In this document: positions 60,730 through 64,000 of the stretch, piece after piece | Numbering within the stretch: the first letter of the stretch is position 1 | Layout: every line of letters begins with the position of its first letter | From: Eudorina sp. 2006-703-Eu-15 | Taxonomy: Eukaryota > Chlorophyta > Chlorophyceae > Chlamydomonadales > Volvocaceae | Length of the DNA: 64,000 nucleotides | Assembly (NCBI GenBank): GCA_003117195.1 | Contig: BDSI01000025.1 | Span: 1,010,898 to 1,074,897, forward strand | Direction: 5' to 3' | Program-made: the position numbers and the translations under genes | The notes under the pieces: generated by a model | Seen by the model: only the letters and a program-made list of their open reading frames with translations | Told to the model about the DNA's origin: nothing | The model's database searches: none

Positions 60730-63387
60730 TTACGCGGCCGCGCGCTGCGCGAGCTCCTTGGCGATGGCGCGCTCCCGCTTCTTCTGCTTGTGCATGCTCT
60801 TCATGCCCAGGATGTGCCCGCCCCAGTTGACGCGCGCGCCCTCGTTGTACTGGCTCTTGAAGCTCTCCACCAGCTTGGCAAACTCGCGCTGATCCTCGTT
60901 CTTAACCGACGTCAACGCCAGGGCGGTCGCGGTCTTCTTGTGGACGACCGTGCCCAGCCGAGCCTTGCCCTGTGGTGGCCGCAGGGGTAGCACACATGGA
61001 ACATAACGAGGTGAAACATAGCGACCGAATTCGTGCCCGTGATTCCCCGCCGCAAATTCTTCGTCAGTGTCGACGCCCCGTGCATGGTTCGGTCCAGCCA
61101 AAAGGGTTGCAGGCGGCGGACTTTTGGCATCCTTCGCGGAACATCCTTCCAAACGGTGTGCGAGCCACCGCACGAGACCGATGTGCGGCATGCGCATGTT
61201 TCAAACAAAAGATTTCCTCCATATGCGTCGCGAATATCTTCGCTCGCTCTACCCTAGGCAGCTGGGCAGACGCTGGCAGCTGGGTGTCATTTCAAGCACT
61301 CCATATGTCAAACCTCGTGCGTTGGTGCGGGCGTCACCATCATGTGCTGTTGAATGACACTCCGCGTGTTGCACGCAAGACGTAAACCGTAATGTGCGCT
61401 TTTACCCCGTGATGGTCTTTCAACTTCCAAGTACCCTCCAGATGCCGCACCCTAAAACCCTCTCCTAACCTACCATGAGCCCTCGCGAGCACCGTTCTCG
61501 GCTTCCGACACTGCTCTTTCACAGCCCGTGAATCCCTTGATTCCGGAGTGGGTTCCGCCTTCACTGTCCCTTGGCTCACTTCCATCTTTCCCAGGTCCCC
61601 CAGCCCCTGCACCAAACCCCCAGGCAATGTCGATATCAAACGCTTGCCTTGACGATGGCGTACGGCACACCCATCTTCTTGCAGAGGGCTGGAAGCCAGA
61701 CCACCAGCTCGATGGGGTCCACGTCGTGGGCAATCACGACCATCTGCGCCTTGCCGGACTCCACCAGAGTCGTGATGTGGTTCAGCCCGTACTTGACGAC
61801 GACGGGCTTCTTCTTCTCCGGCTGCGGGACGGCGAACCCAAACCGGCACGAACCAGCGCGGCAACAGATGCCGAGCACGACACGTCAAGCGACGGGATAC
61901 CAAATGCCCCCGCTGTGGCTGCTTGATGCCCAAGCGCACTGTGGCTGTTTTGCGATGCACCGGGGGAACACCCCCAACACAGACCGCCACCCATGTCATG
62001 GACTCCTTCAACCCATATCCCGTGTATGCGTGCCGACAATAACTCACATTCGATTGGCATTGGTTTACTTGATGTGCGCTGATGCAAACCATCAGGTACC
62101 ACAAAACCCATTTACATGCACTTGCGCATGCAACAGCTCGGAATATTTCCAACGCAACAAGATGACAAATGTCCATGAACCACAATTTACGCATTGTATG
62201 ATTCTATGTGTCTGTTCGCTTGTGCGGGCTGTTTCCCCCACAACATCGATCCTCGCTGCATTCCACGGTGTCCCGGGACCGCAGGGAGACGTAAACCAGC
62301 GCACCTCCTTGCCGGCCTCGCGAGCGGCGGCCTCAGCCTTCAGACGCTCGGCCTTCTGCTTCTTGTCCTCCGGCCGGTACTTCATCAGCAGCTTGAAGAG
62401 GGTCTCCGCCCCGTTCTTGTCCAGAGCCCGGGTAACGAACTGGTTGATCACCGGCGGCACCTTCAGGCGCATGGACAGCACGCGCTTCTGGCGCTGCAGG
62501 CGCACGTACTGCGGCCACTTGACGAAGCGGTGGAGGTCACGCTTCGGCTTGGGAGCACCGCCCAGGCCTGCGGGGAGGACGGCGGACCCGACACCAGGGG
62601 AGTCGTTGCTGTGGCTGCGCGGACGGTTGGTTAACCATCTGCCGGGCCGTGGCGTAATCACTCCCGATCCCCCCCAAGGCTGAAGGAGGGGGGCTGCGGG
62701 CCGCCCTCGGCGCCGTGTGTCGCTGCGCTGACGCCCGTTCCATGTGCGAACCGAGGAAAGTCCGATCGCCCAGCGAAAGGTTCCCCAAGCTCGAGAAGAA
62801 CTGCTGTGTCCACCTTCCGGCGCTGCTCACAGACGCAGCTGCTGCTTGTACAGCGCTGCAAATGCTTCTAGACTCCGCCTGCGGGCGTCCAGCAACAATC
62901 CGGCGCTGCGCTGCTGTGCCAGTCCGCTGCGTTGCCGCCGCCTAGCAATGGCGGCACCGCCTCCGAAGTCGCTGAGCAGTGACTCCTCCAAACAAGGGAC
63001 GTCTAAATATGAAATATACAAAATGACAAAATAACCTACCGAAGGCCTTGGACCGCTTCTCATAGAGCGGGTTGGTCTGCTTAGCAGGGGCGGCCGCCTG
63101 CACAAAGCAAACCCGCGAAAGTGATACCTCCGTTACTGGACTTAATTATATTTTGTCCTGTTTCCTTCTAACAATGATGACGGCCGCTCAAGCACCCAAG
63201 CTTATATCGAGCGCACCTTCTTCGCGGCGGCCGGCGTGGGGGCCACCTTCTTGCCCTTCGGCGCCTACAAAAATGTACGCATTTTGATCGATTACTACTC
63301 GTCAAAAGAGTTCGGTTAGCCGCCAAAGTGGCACGATGCAGTAAGGGGAGTCGCTATGTGTTACGCGGAAATAGGAATGCTCACCAT
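60730..63387 (-). CDS. RPL7A: 60S ribosomal protein eL8 (L7a)
   Basis: This is a structural protein of the large cytosolic ribosomal subunit. The six exons are 63385-63387, 63217-63264, 63040-63097, 62305-62567, 61648-61821 and 60730-60969, giving 261 aa, the normal family length. Exon 1 holds only the ATG, followed at once by GTGAGC. Residues 2-17 are the basic tail [11 protein letters not shown]; then [67 protein letters not shown] and [17 protein letters not shown] are diagnostic of eL8. The segment [20 protein letters not shown] and [20 protein letters not shown] follows. Exon 5 ends AAG|GCAAGC, so intron 5 (60970-61647) is a GC-AG intron; using it restores an exact family match across the junction. 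Other donors are GTGCGC (twice) and GTAGGT. The gene is divergent from a probable Pol I subunit gene. Confidence 0.97.
60970..61647 (-). other. GC-AG intron of the eL8 gene
   Basis: On the coding strand the intron begins GCAAGC after AAG and ends CCACCACAG before GGCAAGGCT. The nearest GT alternative (GTTTGA, 7 bases in) would insert three residues (Ala-Ser plus a changed join) into a highly conserved stretch. AAG|GCAAG is the known strong context for GC donors. Confidence 0.85.
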
Positions 63388-63784
63388 TGTATCGCCCACG
63401 GATGAGAGTGGGACAAGCTAGAAAGAGAAAGAGTCTAGGAGGAGCAAAGGGACAAAAACAGGCACCGGGTCCGGGGTTTAGAGCCCTCCCCTGGAGCAAC
63501 AGGCGGCCGAGTTTGGCAAAGCTGGCAAACTTTTCTAGGTCAGTTCATTAATGCATTTCAAGAGCCTCATCAGTAATTAACTTTGCATGTAACGAGCGCT
63601 GAACCATAGATTCCGTTGGTTGTCGCTCGAACAGCGGCTGCGGAAGCCATGCGGTCGTCTGCGCCGCCGTCGTCTGATTACAAAACTGTACACAAGCAAT
63701 AGTGTCAATTTGGCTTTCCGGCAGCGGAAAGCCGCTCTCTAACATCACTACGGACGTCCCGTAATCTCGTGCGGGTCAACGAAA
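63388..63784. promoter_or_regulatory. Divergent promoter region, eL8 and putative Pol I subunit
   Basis: This 397-bp stretch separates two start codons facing away from each other. It should contain both promoters and 5' UTRs. No obvious TATA box is seen at a convincing distance. Confidence 0.5.
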
Positions 63785-63862
63785 ATGGCTGCAGCCCCAG
63801 CCAAGGAGGTGACCACGAAGCAGGTCGCCGCCGTCCGGTTCGGATTTTACACCGATGATGAG
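63785..63862 (+). CDS. RNA polymerase I largest subunit, first exon (partial gene)
   Basis: The ATG context is AAAATGG. The 26 codons read MAAAPAKEVTTKQVAAVRFG then FYTDDE, ending GAG|GTAGGG in phase 0. The segment VRFGFYTDDEV matches the start of Pol I largest subunits (an SFGxYSxEE-type motif near the N-terminus), the clamp region of the A190/RPA1 family. Only the first exon lies in the window; no second exon is clear before 64000. Pol II and Pol III largest subunits have a related FG motif, so the paralogue assignment is tentative. Confidence 0.55.
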
Positions 63863-64000
63863 GTAGGGCGTGTCCACAACGCCGTTACTGCTGCGAGTTG
63901 GTCACGGGTTCAGCGCCGCCGGCGGCGCTGTGTCGCCTACGCCGTGCCTACGTTGTCGTGTCAGTCCATACCCGGCAACTCATCCCGCCTCCCCCTCCCC

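Noticed and set aside
62745..62765. GAGGAAAGTCCG on the plus strand, identical to the conserved CR-I string of RNase P RNA
   Set aside because: It lies antisense in an eL8 intron, and no CR-V partner or P4 pairing at a suitable distance is visible. Probably coincidence; a covariance-model scan would settle it.

Overview
This is nuclear DNA from a GC-rich, intron-rich eukaryote, most likely a green alga of the volvocine/chlamydomonad group. The reasons are GC-rich coding exons with long Ala/Gly/Pro/Gln tracts, short introns with GTGAGC, GTGCGC and GTGGGT donors and pyrimidine-NCAG acceptors, a TGTAA motif downstream of the ribosomal-protein gene (the usual chlorophycean poly(A) signal), and many microsatellites, minisatellites and dispersed short repeats. 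The species cannot be named from the sequence alone.

Layout. (1) 1-16823 is satellite territory. Two arrays of a roughly 1-kb tandem unit (1-7678 and 11340-15931) end at the same internal point of the unit and run into the same duplicated flank (7679-8632 and 15932-16823). A spacer with a fold-back element separates them. Each unit carries a nested 35-bp minisatellite and a fixed set of splice-donor-like and acceptor-like motifs. (2) 16824-23149 holds simple-repeat-rich DNA and a minus-strand AP2-domain transcription factor gene (4 exons, 886 aa). (3) 23150-27125 is non-coding with minisatellites. (4) 27126-29849 is a plus-strand RS-domain/RRM splicing factor gene (6 exons, 209 aa). A weaker plus-strand gene candidate follows at 30231-33002. 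(5) 36401-39676 and 44036-47233 are two tandem plus-strand copies of an ankyrin-RING ubiquitin ligase gene of the XB3/XBAT type (614 and 712 aa), separated by an 817-bp CTGT microsatellite. (6) 53167-59762 is a minus-strand 8-exon gene (954 aa) whose N-terminal half looks like paired p25-alpha/EF-hand-like modules. (7) 60730-63387 is the minus-strand gene for ribosomal protein eL8 (RPL7A; 6 exons, 261 aa). Divergent from it, at 63785, is the first exon of what looks like the RNA polymerase I largest subunit.

The gene models were joined by hand from frames, splice motifs and exon phase. Every intron in the six main models keeps phase, which is the main internal check. The genes are a mixture of transcription, splicing, ubiquitin-ligase and ribosome functions and form no obvious pathway. 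The one suggestive pairing is divergent eL8 and Pol I subunit genes, both serving ribosome production.

The most unusual material is the splice-signal-rich nested satellite, the patchwork homogenisation of the two ankyrin-RING genes, at least three families of short dispersed elements scattered through introns and intergenic DNA, and a cluster of perfect hairpins inside one intron.
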